Source of the DNA: Pseudomonadota bacterium | Lineage (GTDB): Bacteria; Pseudomonadota; Alphaproteobacteria; Sphingomonadales; Sphingomonadaceae | Direction: 5' to 3' | Length of the DNA: 41,452 bases | Assembly (NCBI GenBank): GCA_018240895.1 | Contig: JAFEEX010000035.1 | Coordinates: forward strand, 1 to 41,452 | Shown: piece by piece, positions 1 to 8,190 of the stretch | Numbering within the stretch: position 1 is the first letter of the stretch | Layout of the letters: each line of letters opens with the position of its first letter | Notes under the pieces: generated by a model | What the model saw: the letters and a program-made list of their open reading frames with translations, nothing else | The model's database searches: none | What the model was told of the DNA's origin: nothing | Program-made: the position numbers and the translations under genes

Positions 1-535
1 GGCGCAAAACCGTTACAAGTCCAGAGCGATGAACTCGGAACATTCCCGACCAGTCCAGTTCGTCTACGACGAGGACATCGATACGATCCAATGCCCGGGT
101 GGCCAGACCCTGCGGCCATCGGGTATCCATACCCGCAATCGCGCGATCCGCTATCGCACCCCGGCCTGCACAACCTGCATCCTCAAGCCCCGCTGTACGC
201 CCGGTGCCCAGCGCACGATCCACCGCCTGATCGATCAGAGCGCACTCGACCGCATGGAAAATCACATCCATGCCAATCCCGGCTTGATGACCATCCGACG
301 ATGCACGGTGGAACACCCGTTCGGCACGATCAAACGAATGTCGGGTGGCGGGCGGTTCCTGACCAGAGGGTTGAAAGCGGTAAAAGCAGAAGCGGCCCTG
401 TCGATCCTCGCATTCAACATCCTCCACGCCGCCAACCGCTTCGGAACAGCGGCGGTGATCCCGATCTGAACCCGCCAACCGCATCGCCCCTATCGCCTAT
501 ATCCACCATCGCGCGCGGTGTTTTGGCACAGCCTG
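1..535 (+). mobile_element. Right end of an IS1182-like insertion sequence
   Basis: The transposase stop at 469 is followed by about 65 noncoding bases ending in TTTTGGCACAGCCTG (521-535). On the other strand this reads CAGGCTGTGCCAAAA, which resembles the terminal inverted repeats of IS1182-type elements. The left end lies outside the window, so neither the partner repeat nor a target duplication can be checked. The boundary at 535 is inferred. Confidence 0.5.
2..469 (+). CDS. IS1182-like transposase, C-terminal part (cut by window edge)
   Basis: The reading frame is open from base 2, so the gene starts before the window; an internal ATG at 29 is not taken as the start. The visible 155 residues match the C-terminal part of IS1182/DDE transposases. 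They include a zinc-finger-like stretch (CPGG, then [10 protein letters not shown]), followed by the HPFGTIKR motif around the last catalytic Glu ([11 protein letters not shown]) and a terminal helix ending [14 protein letters not shown]. The frame is undamaged in the visible part, so the element could be intact upstream. It sits about 170 bases from a tRNA gene, a common place for mobile elements. The family call is from recognised motifs; the exact IS name is not known. Confidence 0.85.
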   Translation, partial: AQNRYKSRAMNSEHSRPVQFVYDEDIDTIQCPGGQTLRPSGIHTRNRAIRYRTPACTTCILKPRCTPGAQRTIHRLIDQSALDRMENHIHANPGLMTIRRCTVEHPFGTIKRMSGGGRFLTRGLKAVKAEAALSILAFNILHAANRFGTAAVIPI

Positions 536-542
536 GGGGTGT

Positions 543-604
543 CCCCGCCGAAGGGGTAGCTGGAGACGGTGTAACGGCTCCAGCTCAGGGGAACGCATTC
601 CCCT
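543..604. repeat. Cluster of three short inverted repeats
   Basis: Three palindromes follow one another between the IS end and the tRNA gene: CCCC(543-546)/GGGG(553-556); AGCTGGAG(558-565)/CTCCAGCT(578-585), a perfect 8-bp stem with a 12-base loop; and AGGGGAA(587-593)/TTCCCCT(598-604), a perfect 7-bp stem with a 4-base loop. On the minus strand they lie 3' of the tRNA and could act in tRNA transcript termination or processing, or could be mobile-element end structures. No T-run follows them directly; a run of seven A (625-631 on plus, so seven T on minus) lies between them and the tRNA. Confidence 0.5.
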
Positions 605-640
605 CAAGATTCATGTGGAATGGGAAAAAAATGGAGAAGC

Positions 641-717
641 TGGCGCACCCGACTGGATTCGAACCAGTGGCCTTCGCCTTCGGAGGGCGACACTCTATCC
701 AGCTGAGCTACGGGTGC
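641..717 (-). tRNA. tRNA-Arg (anticodon CCG)
   Basis: The minus strand folds into a full cloverleaf of 77 bases. The acceptor stem is GCACCCG/CGGGTGC, with G as discriminator and CCA encoded at 643-641. The anticodon stem is TCGCC/GGCGA with loop CTCCGAA, giving anticodon CCG, which reads the CGG Arg codon. The T-loop is GGTTCGAATCC. The anticodon stem differs from the CTGCC stem of the partial copy at 842-882, so the two are not recent exact duplicates. Confidence 0.95.
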
Positions 718-719
718 AT

Positions 720-840
720 CTGCTTGCGTGGTGCTTACGCGGAAATATTTGAGGTGTGAAGCCAATTTGGCTATCCCCATAAAATCCTGAAAACACGCGT
801 TAAAATATACTCCAATCAATACTGACTTGCCTTGACACCT
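720..840. other. AT-rich spacer between tRNA and tRNA fragment
   Basis: About 120 bases between the intact tRNA and the half-copy are clearly richer in A and T than anything nearby (for example the run around 745-825). No gene is supported here. An open frame on the minus strand (604-819) runs through the tRNA and is not a gene. The composition and the flanking tRNA repeats suggest foreign DNA left at a tRNA attachment site. Confidence 0.5.
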
Positions 841-841
841 T

Positions 842-882
<41 letters not shown>

Positions 883-995
883 GTGGCTGCGGCGGTTAGC
901 AGCGGCTGGGGAAATGCGCCAGTCCCTTTTCCGCTCAATCCGCCGGCCGCGTGAATTAGCGATTTGGCAAGCTGGATCGGTTACGAATCGCTGGC

Positions 996-1433
996 ATGAA
1001 CGCTCTTACCAACTTTGTTTCGCCTTCACCCGGGGCTTTGCCCTCTGGCCCCTTGCCGGGCACCGGGCGGGCCGAATTCGGTCAGGCTTCGGCCAGTGCG
1101 GTCAGCATGAAGTGGTCCGCGCTGCACGATGCCCTGGCGGTAGTGACCATGCTGGCGGGCCTTGCCGCCGAATCGCTGCGTCCCGAAATCCGCAATTTCC
1201 CGGCCGTGATGCGCGATGCCGGAGGGTGGCGGCGCGAGGTGAGCGAACAGGGCATCGATGATCTGGCCGCGATCATGGAGCCGGGCCTGGCCGCATTGCT
1301 GGCGGTCCACGCCCGCGGCGCCAATTCCGGGCCGGCTGCCCTGGCGCTGTGGCAGGAATTCCACGCAGCGCGCGCGGCATTGCTGGCCATGGTTCCGCCG
1401 CCGCAACAACCCGGGCCGCGCCGCTTTGCCTGA
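996..1433 (+). CDS. Small protein of unknown function
   Basis: A 145-residue protein that I do not recognise as a named family. The first 30 or so residues are Pro/Gly/Ser-rich and probably disordered. The rest looks mainly helical and rich in Ala and Leu, with no clear membrane segment, no Cys and no catalytic motif. The start ATG at 996 is the first in the frame. It is the first gene to the right of the tRNA fragment and ends 51 bases before the MmcB gene, so the two may be co-transcribed. Overlapping open frames exist on both strands; this one was preferred because of its position before mmcB and its protein-like composition. Confidence 0.6.
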   Translation: MNALTNFVSPSPGALPSGPLPGTGRAEFGQASASAVSMKWSALHDALAVVTMLAGLAAESLRPEIRNFPAVMRDAGGWRREVSEQGIDDLAAIMEPGLAALLAVHARGANSGPAALALWQEFHAARAALLAMVPPPQQPGPRRFA

Positions 1434-1484
1434 CTTTGCCTGACAAGGCTTGCAAGGTTCACTTTATGTTCCTATTGCCGGGTC

Positions 1485-2009
1485 ATGTCTGAGGCCGATC
1501 CGATTCTGTCTGTTGCCGATTCGGACGAACTGCCGGTGGACGCGGCTGCGGCGGACCTGGCCACTGCCCGCGGGGTTGCGCGGGGGATTTGCCGGCTGTT
1601 TGCCCGCAATGACATCTGGTGCCTGGCGGAAATGCCGCTTCGCTCCAATCGCCGCGCCGATCTGATGGGAATCGATGCAAAGGGGCAGGTCATCATTGTC
1701 GAGATCAAGGTCAGCCGCGCCGATCTGCTTGGCGATGCGAAGTGGACCGACTATCTTGACCATTGCGACAGGTTCTATTGGGGGCTGGCCCCGCATCTCG
1801 ATCGTGCCTGCATGGAGACCGAGGCATTTCTGCCCGCTCGTTGCGGACTGATCGTTGCCGATGGCTATGACGCCGAAATTCTGCGGCCCGCACCAACGGT
1901 GGCCATGGCCGCTGCGCGCCGCAAGGCAGAGGTTGAACGGCTGGCCCGTGCGGCGCTGCGCCGCCAGCTTGGCCTGATCGATCCGCATCTTGCCGGATGG
2001 ACCGGTTGA
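1485..2009 (+). CDS. mmcB: MmcB family DNA repair nuclease
   Basis: A 174-residue protein of the MmcB family (formerly DUF1052). The Caulobacter member is an SOS-linked DNA repair protein that acts after mitomycin C damage. A PD-(D/E)xK nuclease core is visible: Asp59 in RRADLMGID, then Glu73 and Lys75 in IIVEIKVS, with an upstream Glu49. The conserved block WTDYLDHCDRFYWG follows at about 87-100. Length is near the family norm. The first 25 residues are acidic and probably disordered. No clear SOS box was noticed upstream. The cut substrate is not known from sequence alone. Confidence 0.88.
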   Translation: MSEADPILSVADSDELPVDAAAADLATARGVARGICRLFARNDIWCLAEMPLRSNRRADLMGIDAKGQVIIVEIKVSRADLLGDAKWTDYLDHCDRFYWGLAPHLDRACMETEAFLPARCGLIVADGYDAEILRPAPTVAMAAARRKAEVERLARAALRRQLGLIDPHLAGWTG

Positions 2010-2044
2010 CCGACCCGCGAAGCCGGGCCTAACGCTGCAGGACC

Positions 2045-3313
2045 GTGAGCGAGCCTGCCCCGCCATCCGACCGGATTTCACAGCGCCCGGCGCGAATCGA
2101 CCCGTTCGCTCCCTTTGCCTATCCGGCGTTCCGGGCGATCTGGATCGCCAACCTGACATCCAACCTGGGATCGATGATCCAGTCAGTCGCGGCGGCCTGG
2201 CTGATGACCGATCTGACCACGTCGCACCAGTTGGTCGCCCTGGTTCAGGCATCGGTGACGATCCCGGTGATGCTGCTGGGGGTTCTGGCCGGGGCCATTG
2301 CCGACAACTATGACCGCCGGCTGGTCATGCTGGCGGCGCAGGCGGGAATGCTGGTTACCTCAGCGCTGCTGGCGCTGTTCACCTTTGCCGGAACGATCGG
2401 TCCCTGGCTGCTGCTGGCCTTCACACTGGCGATGGGCTGCGGCTCGGCGCTCAACGCGCCGGCCTGGCAGGCCTCGGTGCGGTTGCAGGTGGCCCCGGCG
2501 GACCTGCCGCAGGCAATTTCGCTTAACACCATTGCTTTCAATCTGGCGCGCAGCGTTGGCCCTGCGCTGGGCGGGCTGTTGATTTCGCTGACCAATCCGG
2601 CGGTGGCCTTTGCGCTCAATTCGCTCAGCTTCGTGGCGCTGATTGTGGTCCTGCTGCGCTGGCACCCGGAAACGCGTCCGCGTGTGCGGCGACCGATCGG
2701 GGCTTCAATCATGCAGGGCCTGCGGTTTTGCGCCGGCTCCAGCCCGCTGCGGCGGATTCTGGCGCGCGGCTTTGCCTTTGGGTTCTGCGCGGCCAGCTAT
2801 CAGGCGGTGATGCCGGTGCTGGTCAGGGATAAGTTGCACGGCAGCGAGATCGATTATGGCCTGGTGCTGGGCGCTTTCGGGATCGGCTCGATTGTCATCG
2901 CGCTGTGGGTTGCGCCGCTGCGACGGCGCTTTGGCAGCGAGGCGGTGGTGCGGGCGGCTTCGCTGGCCTTTGCCAGTGCGATACTGCTGGTCGGCCACGC
3001 CCCTGCATTGGCTCCGGCGATCGTCGGGGCGTTGATCGCCGGCGGCGGCTGGGTTGCGGTGCTGACCACGCTGAACGTGGCAATGCAGCTGCGCTCTCCC
3101 GAAGCGATTCTCGGGCGGTGCCTGTCGATCTATCAGGCGGCAACCTTTGGCGGAATGGCGCTGGGCGCTTATTCCATGGGGCTTGCTTCCGATATTGTGG
3201 GACTGACCCCGGCAATGACCGGGGCGGCCGGATTGATGGCGTTTTCCGCCCTGTTCCTGCCACTGTTTGCGCCAATGCCTGAACGGGATGAAGGGCGCGT
3301 CGAACCGTCTTGA
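2045..3313 (+). CDS. MFS transporter (EntS/MFS_3-like)
   Basis: A 422-residue Major Facilitator Superfamily protein with about 12 hydrophobic segments after a 30-residue soluble N-terminus. The block GVLAGAIADNYDRRLVM is the loop 2-3 signature typical of the MFS_3/EntS exporter group, which sends siderophores or drugs out of the cell. The start is GTG at 2045; the mmcB stop lies 35 bases upstream. The short Pro-rich C-terminal tail is cytoplasmic. The substrate cannot be deduced: no siderophore genes lie nearby. Confidence 0.85.
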   Translation: MSEPAPPSDRISQRPARIDPFAPFAYPAFRAIWIANLTSNLGSMIQSVAAAWLMTDLTTSHQLVALVQASVTIPVMLLGVLAGAIADNYDRRLVMLAAQAGMLVTSALLALFTFAGTIGPWLLLAFTLAMGCGSALNAPAWQASVRLQVAPADLPQAISLNTIAFNLARSVGPALGGLLISLTNPAVAFALNSLSFVALIVVLLRWHPETRPRVRRPIGASIMQGLRFCAGSSPLRRILARGFAFGFCAASYQAVMPVLVRDKLHGSEIDYGLVLGAFGIGSIVIALWVAPLRRRFGSEAVVRAASLAFASAILLVGHAPALAPAIVGALIAGGGWVAVLTTLNVAMQLRSPEAILGRCLSIYQAATFGGMALGAYSMGLASDIVGLTPAMTGAAGLMAFSALFLPLFAPMPERDEGRVEPS

Positions 3314-3343
3314 TATTGCCACGGTCCGGCTGATGACGATTAC

Positions 3344-3376
3344 GCGCAACTTAACGGTAAGTTTACCATGTTGCGC
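3344..3376. promoter_or_regulatory. Nested palindrome with CtrA-like half-sites
   Basis: GCGCAAC (3344-3350) pairs with GTTGCGC (3370-3376), and inside it GGTAA (3356-3360) pairs with TTACC (3363-3367). Within the palindrome TTAA (3351-3354), seven bases, TTTA (3362-3365) is one base away from the CtrA site TTAA-N7-TTAA known from alphaproteobacteria. It lies about 40 bases before the PAS protein start and could be an operator or a leader hairpin. Only the symmetry is seen; the factor is inferred. Confidence 0.4.
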
Positions 3377-3411
3377 CAGAAGGTGATCGCAAGATTTGGT
3401 GGGGAAACCAC

Positions 3412-4959
3412 ATGGACACGTTTCGGGGCAATTTCATCGATCGCAGCGATGAGGGCGATGACTGGCCCGCGGTTGATCATGACGATGAGGAGGCCGTGCG
3501 CGAACCGCCGCCGGGGCCGGTCGGCCAGGATGAACGGCGGATGCAGGTACGTGCCTATAATCATTGGGCAAGTCTGCTCGACAATCGCAATTTTCCGTCG
3601 ATCGAGGATCTGGAACCCGAGGCTCTGCCCGATTTCGGCCCCTTCAGCGTCCTGCTGGATTTTACCCAGGGCATTGAAAATCCGGCGATCCGCTATCTTG
3701 GCGACAAGCTGGCGATCGAATGCGGCGTCGATGGTGAAATCGAATCGCTTGATGATGTGCCCAGCCGGTCGCTGCTGTCGCGCATTACAGACCACTATAT
3801 GCAGATCCTGGCCAACCAGGCACCGATCGGGTTTGAGGCGGAATTCGTCAACCAGCGCGAGATGACGATCCTGTATCGCGGGATCCTGCTTCCCTATTCA
3901 AGCGACGACGATACGATCGATTTCATCTACGGCGTGATCAACTGGAAGGAACTGGCGGACCAGAAAACCACTGACGCCCTGCTGCTGGAAATCGATCAGG
4001 CGCTGGATGCCCAGCCCGCACCCGAAGCGCGGCGCGATGACCCGTTGACCGATTGGGCCGACGGCCCGGCCGATATCAGCGGCCTGGTAAACGCACCGAC
4101 GGGCGATGACGACCAGGCCGACCATGACGTGCTCGATCTTGGTGCCTTTGCCGAAACCGATGCGGCCGCCTCCTCTGATCTGCCCCGGCCAGCGTTCGCC
4201 GCCGGGGGCTGGGCGAGCATCGTTGCCGCCGAGAACGATCAGGATGGGGAAGACGATGGTGTTCCGCCGCCCGCCCGCGCGATTGATTTTGCCGCTCTTG
4301 ATTCGGATGAATTTGCATCGCCCTCGGTCTTTGCTCCGGTGGCGGATGCCGCTGATATGGAGCTTGCCGACTGGCTCGCATCGGCCCGTGAACTGGCCGA
4401 TGCCGCGCGCGGGTCTGAGGACCGGACCCGCACCGCGCTCTATGCCGCAATCGGCCGCGCCTATGACTTTTCGCTGGCAGCGGCGCAGGCCCCGGAGGAT
4501 TTTGCCGAGCTGGTCGCCGATTCGGGCCTGACCGTTCAGGAACGCGCCCCGATGACCCCAGTGGTCAAGCTGGTGTTCGGGGCGGACTATGACAAGACGC
4601 GGCTGACCGAATATGCCACGGCGCTGAGCCACGGGCATCGTCTGGGCACCCCCCGCGGCCAATTGGGCCAGCTGCTGGCCGATGCCCCGGGCGGGCTCAA
4701 AGGCGTGGTCAATGCCGAGCGCAAGCTGAAGCGCGAGGAAAGCGGCAAGCATGATGCCGCCCGCGCAACGCCGCAGGAAGTGCTGGCTGGCAAGCTGCGC
4801 CAGCTTGAACCGATTGCGCTGAGCGATCTGCCGGAAGATGGCGGCGAATTCACCCTGCTGATGGCGCGGCGACTGCCGGATGGCACTGTGGTGGTGCTGG
4901 GCGAGGTGGCCGGTGATGCGCCGATGCTGGAACGCGCCGCGCGCAAGCTGTTGGGCTGA
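3412..4959 (+). CDS. PAS_5-domain protein with acidic linker and unknown C-terminal domain
   Basis: A 515-residue soluble protein. Residues about 45-190 resemble the PAS_5 family: a VRAYNHW.SL start, then LPDFGPFSVLLDF, RYLGDKLA and a closing FIYGVINW strand. PAS_5 proteins are common in alphaproteobacteria, mostly of unknown ligand. Residues about 195-330 are acidic, low-complexity and probably disordered. A helical C-terminal part (about 335-515) ends with a strand-rich block EFTLLMARRLPDGTVVVLGEV; I do not recognise this part. There is no kinase, GGDEF, EAL or helix-turn-helix domain. It stands alone between a palindrome at 3344-3376 and a terminator at 4993. Confidence 0.75.
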   Translation: MDTFRGNFIDRSDEGDDWPAVDHDDEEAVREPPPGPVGQDERRMQVRAYNHWASLLDNRNFPSIEDLEPEALPDFGPFSVLLDFTQGIENPAIRYLGDKLAIECGVDGEIESLDDVPSRSLLSRITDHYMQILANQAPIGFEAEFVNQREMTILYRGILLPYSSDDDTIDFIYGVINWKELADQKTTDALLLEIDQALDAQPAPEARRDDPLTDWADGPADISGLVNAPTGDDDQADHDVLDLGAFAETDAAASSDLPRPAFAAGGWASIVAAENDQDGEDDGVPPPARAIDFAALDSDEFASPSVFAPVADAADMELADWLASARELADAARGSEDRTRTALYAAIGRAYDFSLAAAQAPEDFAELVADSGLTVQERAPMTPVVKLVFGADYDKTRLTEYATALSHGHRLGTPRGQLGQLLADAPGGLKGVVNAERKLKREESGKHDAARATPQEVLAGKLRQLEPIALSDLPEDGGEFTLLMARRLPDGTVVVLGEVAGDAPMLERAARKLLG

Positions 4960-4992
4960 CAACAACCGAAATTCCATGAGAGTTGGGGGAGG

Positions 4993-5035
4993 GGGCGTCA
5001 TTCCTGCAAAGGGAATGGCGCCCTTTGCTTTTGCG
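4993..5035 (+). terminator. Rho-independent terminator
   Basis: GGGCGTCATTCC (4993-5004) pairs with GGAATGGCGCCC (5012-5023) over 12 bp, one of them G-T, around a 7-base loop. A T-rich tail follows (TTTGCTTTTG). It ends the PAS_5 gene transcript before the hydrolase gene at 5051. Confidence 0.8.
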
Positions 5036-5050
5036 CGTTAGGAGCAGAGC

Positions 5051-6004
5051 ATGGTGGCGGGGGCACACAGAACACGGGCGGGCAGAATGGTGCGGTTTGC
5101 GATTGTGGCGGCCTGCATCGGCCTGGGCCTGTTCGGGCTGTGGCGATATGCCCTGGCAACGCAAGGGGTTGCAATTCTCGATCGATTTGACCGTTTGGTG
5201 GGCGGAACCGTCGGCACGCGGCTGGCGCTGAGCGGCGGCAGCTATGGACCGCTACCCGCCCAACGCGTCGACATCGTGGTGCCGGCATCACCCGCCGGAC
5301 CGCGACCGGTCATCGTTTTCGTCCACGGTGGCGGCTGGGATTCGGGCAGCCCGGCAGAGTATCATTTTCTGGGCCGGGCATTCGCCCGCGCTGGCTATGT
5401 CGTGGTTTTGCCGGGTTATCGGCTGACCCCGGACGGGGCCTGGCCCCATATGTTGCAGGATACCGCCAGCGCGGTCGGCTGGGTCCACGATCATGTTGCC
5501 AGCTATGGCGGCGATCCGGACCGGGTGTTTCTGATGGGTCAGTCGGCCGGGGCCTACAATGTGGTAATGGTGGCGCTGGAACGGCAATGGCTGGGCCGCG
5601 CGGGGGTGGCGGACGGTTTTGTCAAAGGGGTGGTCGGGCTTTCCGGCCCCTATGATTTTCTGCCGCTGACCACACCTTCCGCGCAGGCCGCATTCGGCCA
5701 GGTTCGGCCAGCGGCGATCACCCAGCCGGTGAGTTTCGCGCGCGGCGATGCTCCGCCGATGCTGCTGCTGACCGGAGACAGGGATGAAACGGTCAAGCCG
5801 CGCAACACCGCGTCACTGGCCGCGGCGCTGAGCGCGGCAGGCGGCCAGGTTGAAACCGTGACCGTCCCCGGCGCTGATCACCGTGATACGATCATCAAGC
5901 TGGCTCAGCCGTTCCTGCGCGACCGGCGCGTGGTCGATCCGGTGCTGGCCTTCCTTGCCCGGCACGGCGGCGCTTCAGCGCCGGTTCAGGCGAAAGGCGG
6001 CTAG
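5051..6004 (+). CDS. Alpha/beta hydrolase (carboxylesterase type), membrane-anchored
   Basis: A 317-residue protein. A hydrophobic segment at about 14-37 should anchor it in the inner membrane or act as an uncleaved signal, putting the catalytic domain in the periplasm. The oxyanion motif HGGGW is at 92-96, the nucleophile elbow GQSAG puts Ser165 in place, and TGDRDETV (Asp243 or Asp245) and GADH (His277) complete the triad. This fits the BD-FAE/HSL-like esterases with the HGGGW signature. The natural ester is unknown. The next gene starts 9 bases after the stop, so it is probably co-transcribed with the protease gene. Confidence 0.85.
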   Translation: MVAGAHRTRAGRMVRFAIVAACIGLGLFGLWRYALATQGVAILDRFDRLVGGTVGTRLALSGGSYGPLPAQRVDIVVPASPAGPRPVIVFVHGGGWDSGSPAEYHFLGRAFARAGYVVVLPGYRLTPDGAWPHMLQDTASAVGWVHDHVASYGGDPDRVFLMGQSAGAYNVVMVALERQWLGRAGVADGFVKGVVGLSGPYDFLPLTTPSAQAAFGQVRPAAITQPVSFARGDAPPMLLLTGDRDETVKPRNTASLAAALSAAGGQVETVTVPGADHRDTIIKLAQPFLRDRRVVDPVLAFLARHGGASAPVQAKGG

Positions 6005-6013
6005 GGGGCACCC

Positions 6014-7378
6014 GTGCGCGCACTCTTTCGCCTGGCAGCACGTTGCACTGCGATCATTGCGGCACTTGCCCTTGCCGCCCAGCCGGCGTCTGCCCAATCG
6101 GTGCTGCGCGATGCCGAAACAGAGGCACTGCTGAAGGATATGGCGCGGCCGCTGGTCGCCGCCGCGCAGCTTGATCCGAAGAATGTCGATATCGTTCTGA
6201 TCAACGATCCCTCGGTCAATGCCTTCGTCGCCGGGGGGCAGGCGGTCTATATTCATTCGGGCCTGATCAACGAGGCATCGAGCGCAGAGGAAGTGCAGGG
6301 CGTAATCGCGCACGAGCTGGGCCATATCACCGGCGGCCACGCGATCAGCAACGGCGGCGCCAAGGCTGCGACCGGAATCAGCATCCTGTCGCTGCTGCTT
6401 GGGGCGGCGGCGGCGGCGGCCGGGGCCGGCGATGCCGCGATGGGCGTGGTTATGGCCGGGCAGCAGGTTGCGCTGGGCAAGTTTTTGTCCTTCACCCGCG
6501 GGCAAGAGGCGTCAGCCGACGCCGCCGGTGCGCAATATCTTTCCAAGGCGGGCCTTTCAGGGCGGGGTTCGATCAACTTCTTCAAGAAGCTTCAAGGGCT
6601 TGAGATGCGCCATGGCTATACCCGCAATGCCGACAGCGAGTTTTATTCAACCCACCCGATGACCGGTGATCGCATCGCCACGTTGCAGGACACCTATGAA
6701 AAGGATCCGGCCTGGACCAAGCCGGCCGATCCGGCGCTTCAGGCGCGGTTCCTGCGGGTAAAGGCCAAGCTGTACGGCTATCTGGCGGAACCCAAGTCCA
6801 CCTATCAGGTCTATCCCGCAAGCGACACCAGCGAACCGGGGCACTATGCCCGGGCCTATGCCTTTCACAAGGATGCCTTTCTGGACAAGGCCATGGCGGA
6901 AACAGACGCTTTGCTGGCGCAGAAGCCCAACGATCCATATTATCTTGAACTGAAGGGCCAGATCCTGCTCGAAGCGGGAAAGCCGCTCGATGCCATTGCC
7001 CCGCTGCGCCGCGCGAGTGAGCTGTCATCCAACCAGCCACTGATCGCCACCACCTTTGGCCACGCCCTGATCGCCAGCGAAAACCCTGCCTACCTGCCAG
7101 AGGCGGAGCAGGTGCTGAAAACCGCCGTCTCGCGTGACCGGGAAAACCCCTTTGCCTGGTATCAGCTTGGCGTGGTCTATGGCCAGCAAGGCGATATGCC
7201 CCGCGCGCGGCTGGCCAGCGCGGAACAGCAGGTGATGGAATTGCAATACGGGGCCGCGCTGCAAAGCGCGGAAGCGGCGGAAGCCGGCCTGCCGACCGGC
7301 TCGCCCGACTGGCTGCGCGCGCAGGACATTGCGATGCAGGCCCGCGCGGCGATTGAACGCGGCAAGAAACGCAGGTAG
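6014..7378 (+). CDS. Periplasmic M48 metalloprotease with TPR-like C-terminus (BepA-like)
   Basis: A 454-residue exported protease. The start is GTG at 6014 and a signal peptide of about 28 residues ends ASA-Q. The zinc site HELGH is at 100-104, and a second motif EASAD (165-169) gives the third ligand. The C-terminal 200 residues are helical and contain TPR-like repeats (for example DPYYLELKGQILLEAGKPLDAIAPL). This layout is that of BepA/YfgC, which degrades or helps assemble outer membrane proteins such as LptD and BamA. Its neighbours, an esterase and a DsbA-like oxidoreductase, fit an envelope quality-control role, but the target is not visible. Confidence 0.9.
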   Translation: MRALFRLAARCTAIIAALALAAQPASAQSVLRDAETEALLKDMARPLVAAAQLDPKNVDIVLINDPSVNAFVAGGQAVYIHSGLINEASSAEEVQGVIAHELGHITGGHAISNGGAKAATGISILSLLLGAAAAAAGAGDAAMGVVMAGQQVALGKFLSFTRGQEASADAAGAQYLSKAGLSGRGSINFFKKLQGLEMRHGYTRNADSEFYSTHPMTGDRIATLQDTYEKDPAWTKPADPALQARFLRVKAKLYGYLAEPKSTYQVYPASDTSEPGHYARAYAFHKDAFLDKAMAETDALLAQKPNDPYYLELKGQILLEAGKPLDAIAPLRRASELSSNQPLIATTFGHALIASENPAYLPEAEQVLKTAVSRDRENPFAWYQLGVVYGQQGDMPRARLASAEQQVMELQYGAALQSAEAAEAGLPTGSPDWLRAQDIAMQARAAIERGKKRR

Positions 7379-7389
7379 TTGCCGCCAGC

Positions 7390-8151
7390 ATGACAGATAC
7401 TCAGCCGCATACGCGCTCAACGCTCTATTTAACCTTGGCGGCAGTCGGCATCGCCGGACTGGGTGCGCTGGGCGGCTGGATGCTTGAGCGCAATCGCGTG
7501 GACTTTGCCGATCTCAGCCCCGGGCAGAAAGCGGCGATGGGCAAGGTGGTCCATGACTACATCCTTGAACATCCCGAAGTTCTTCCCGAAGCAGTTGACA
7601 AGCTGCGCCAGAAGGACAGCGCCCGCCAGCTTGCCGGGATCGCGGACAAGGTTGCGATGCCCTATCCCGGGGCGGTGATGGGCAATCCCGCAGGCAAGGT
7701 GACTTTGGTGGAATTTTCTGATTTCGCCTGCACTTACTGCCGCCAGAGCGAAGCGGCGCTGGCGGAACTGATTGCCGAAAATCCTGATCTGAAAGTGGTG
7801 GTCCGTCACTTGCCGATCATCGCCCAGACCAGCCCGGCCGCTGCCGCCATGGGCCTGGCTGCGGCCGATCAGGGCAAGTATCCGGCCTTTCACAAGGCGA
7901 TGTTCGCCGCCGGGCGGACCGATCCCGCCTCGATCGAGGCGGCAGCGCGGGCATCCGGGCTTGACGTGGCGCGCGCGCGCCAAGCGGCCCAGCGGCCAGA
8001 AGTGCGCGCAGAGCTTGAGGCCAATATCGCCTTTGCCCGCAAGCTGGGGTTTGACGGTACGCCCGCCTGGGTGATCGGCGATCAGGTTCTGCAGGGCGCG
8101 GTCGGCAAGGAGGCGCTGGCCAAGGCGGTTGCCGAAGCGCGCAAATCGTGA
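7390..8151 (+). CDS. DsbA-like thiol oxidoreductase, membrane-anchored
   Basis: A 253-residue protein with a hydrophobic anchor at about 11-31, a helical region at 45-85 (as in ScsC/Com1-type DsbA proteins), then a thioredoxin fold with the active site FACTYC (Cys114, Cys117) and the cis-Pro loop GTPAWVIG near 215. It probably forms or reshuffles disulfides in periplasmic proteins. It starts 11 bases after the M48 protease stop, a pairing that suggests co-expression for protein folding and turnover in the envelope. No DsbB partner is in the window. Confidence 0.9.
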   Translation: MTDTQPHTRSTLYLTLAAVGIAGLGALGGWMLERNRVDFADLSPGQKAAMGKVVHDYILEHPEVLPEAVDKLRQKDSARQLAGIADKVAMPYPGAVMGNPAGKVTLVEFSDFACTYCRQSEAALAELIAENPDLKVVVRHLPIIAQTSPAAAAMGLAAADQGKYPAFHKAMFAAGRTDPASIEAAARASGLDVARARQAAQRPEVRAELEANIAFARKLGFDGTPAWVIGDQVLQGAVGKEALAKAVAEARKS

Positions 8152-8190
8152 ATGGTTCGCGCGGCGATACAGTTCTGCTAGGGTAGCGTC

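Noticed and set aside
604-819. Open frame of 71 codons on the minus strand
   Set aside because: It runs straight through the intact tRNA-Arg gene.
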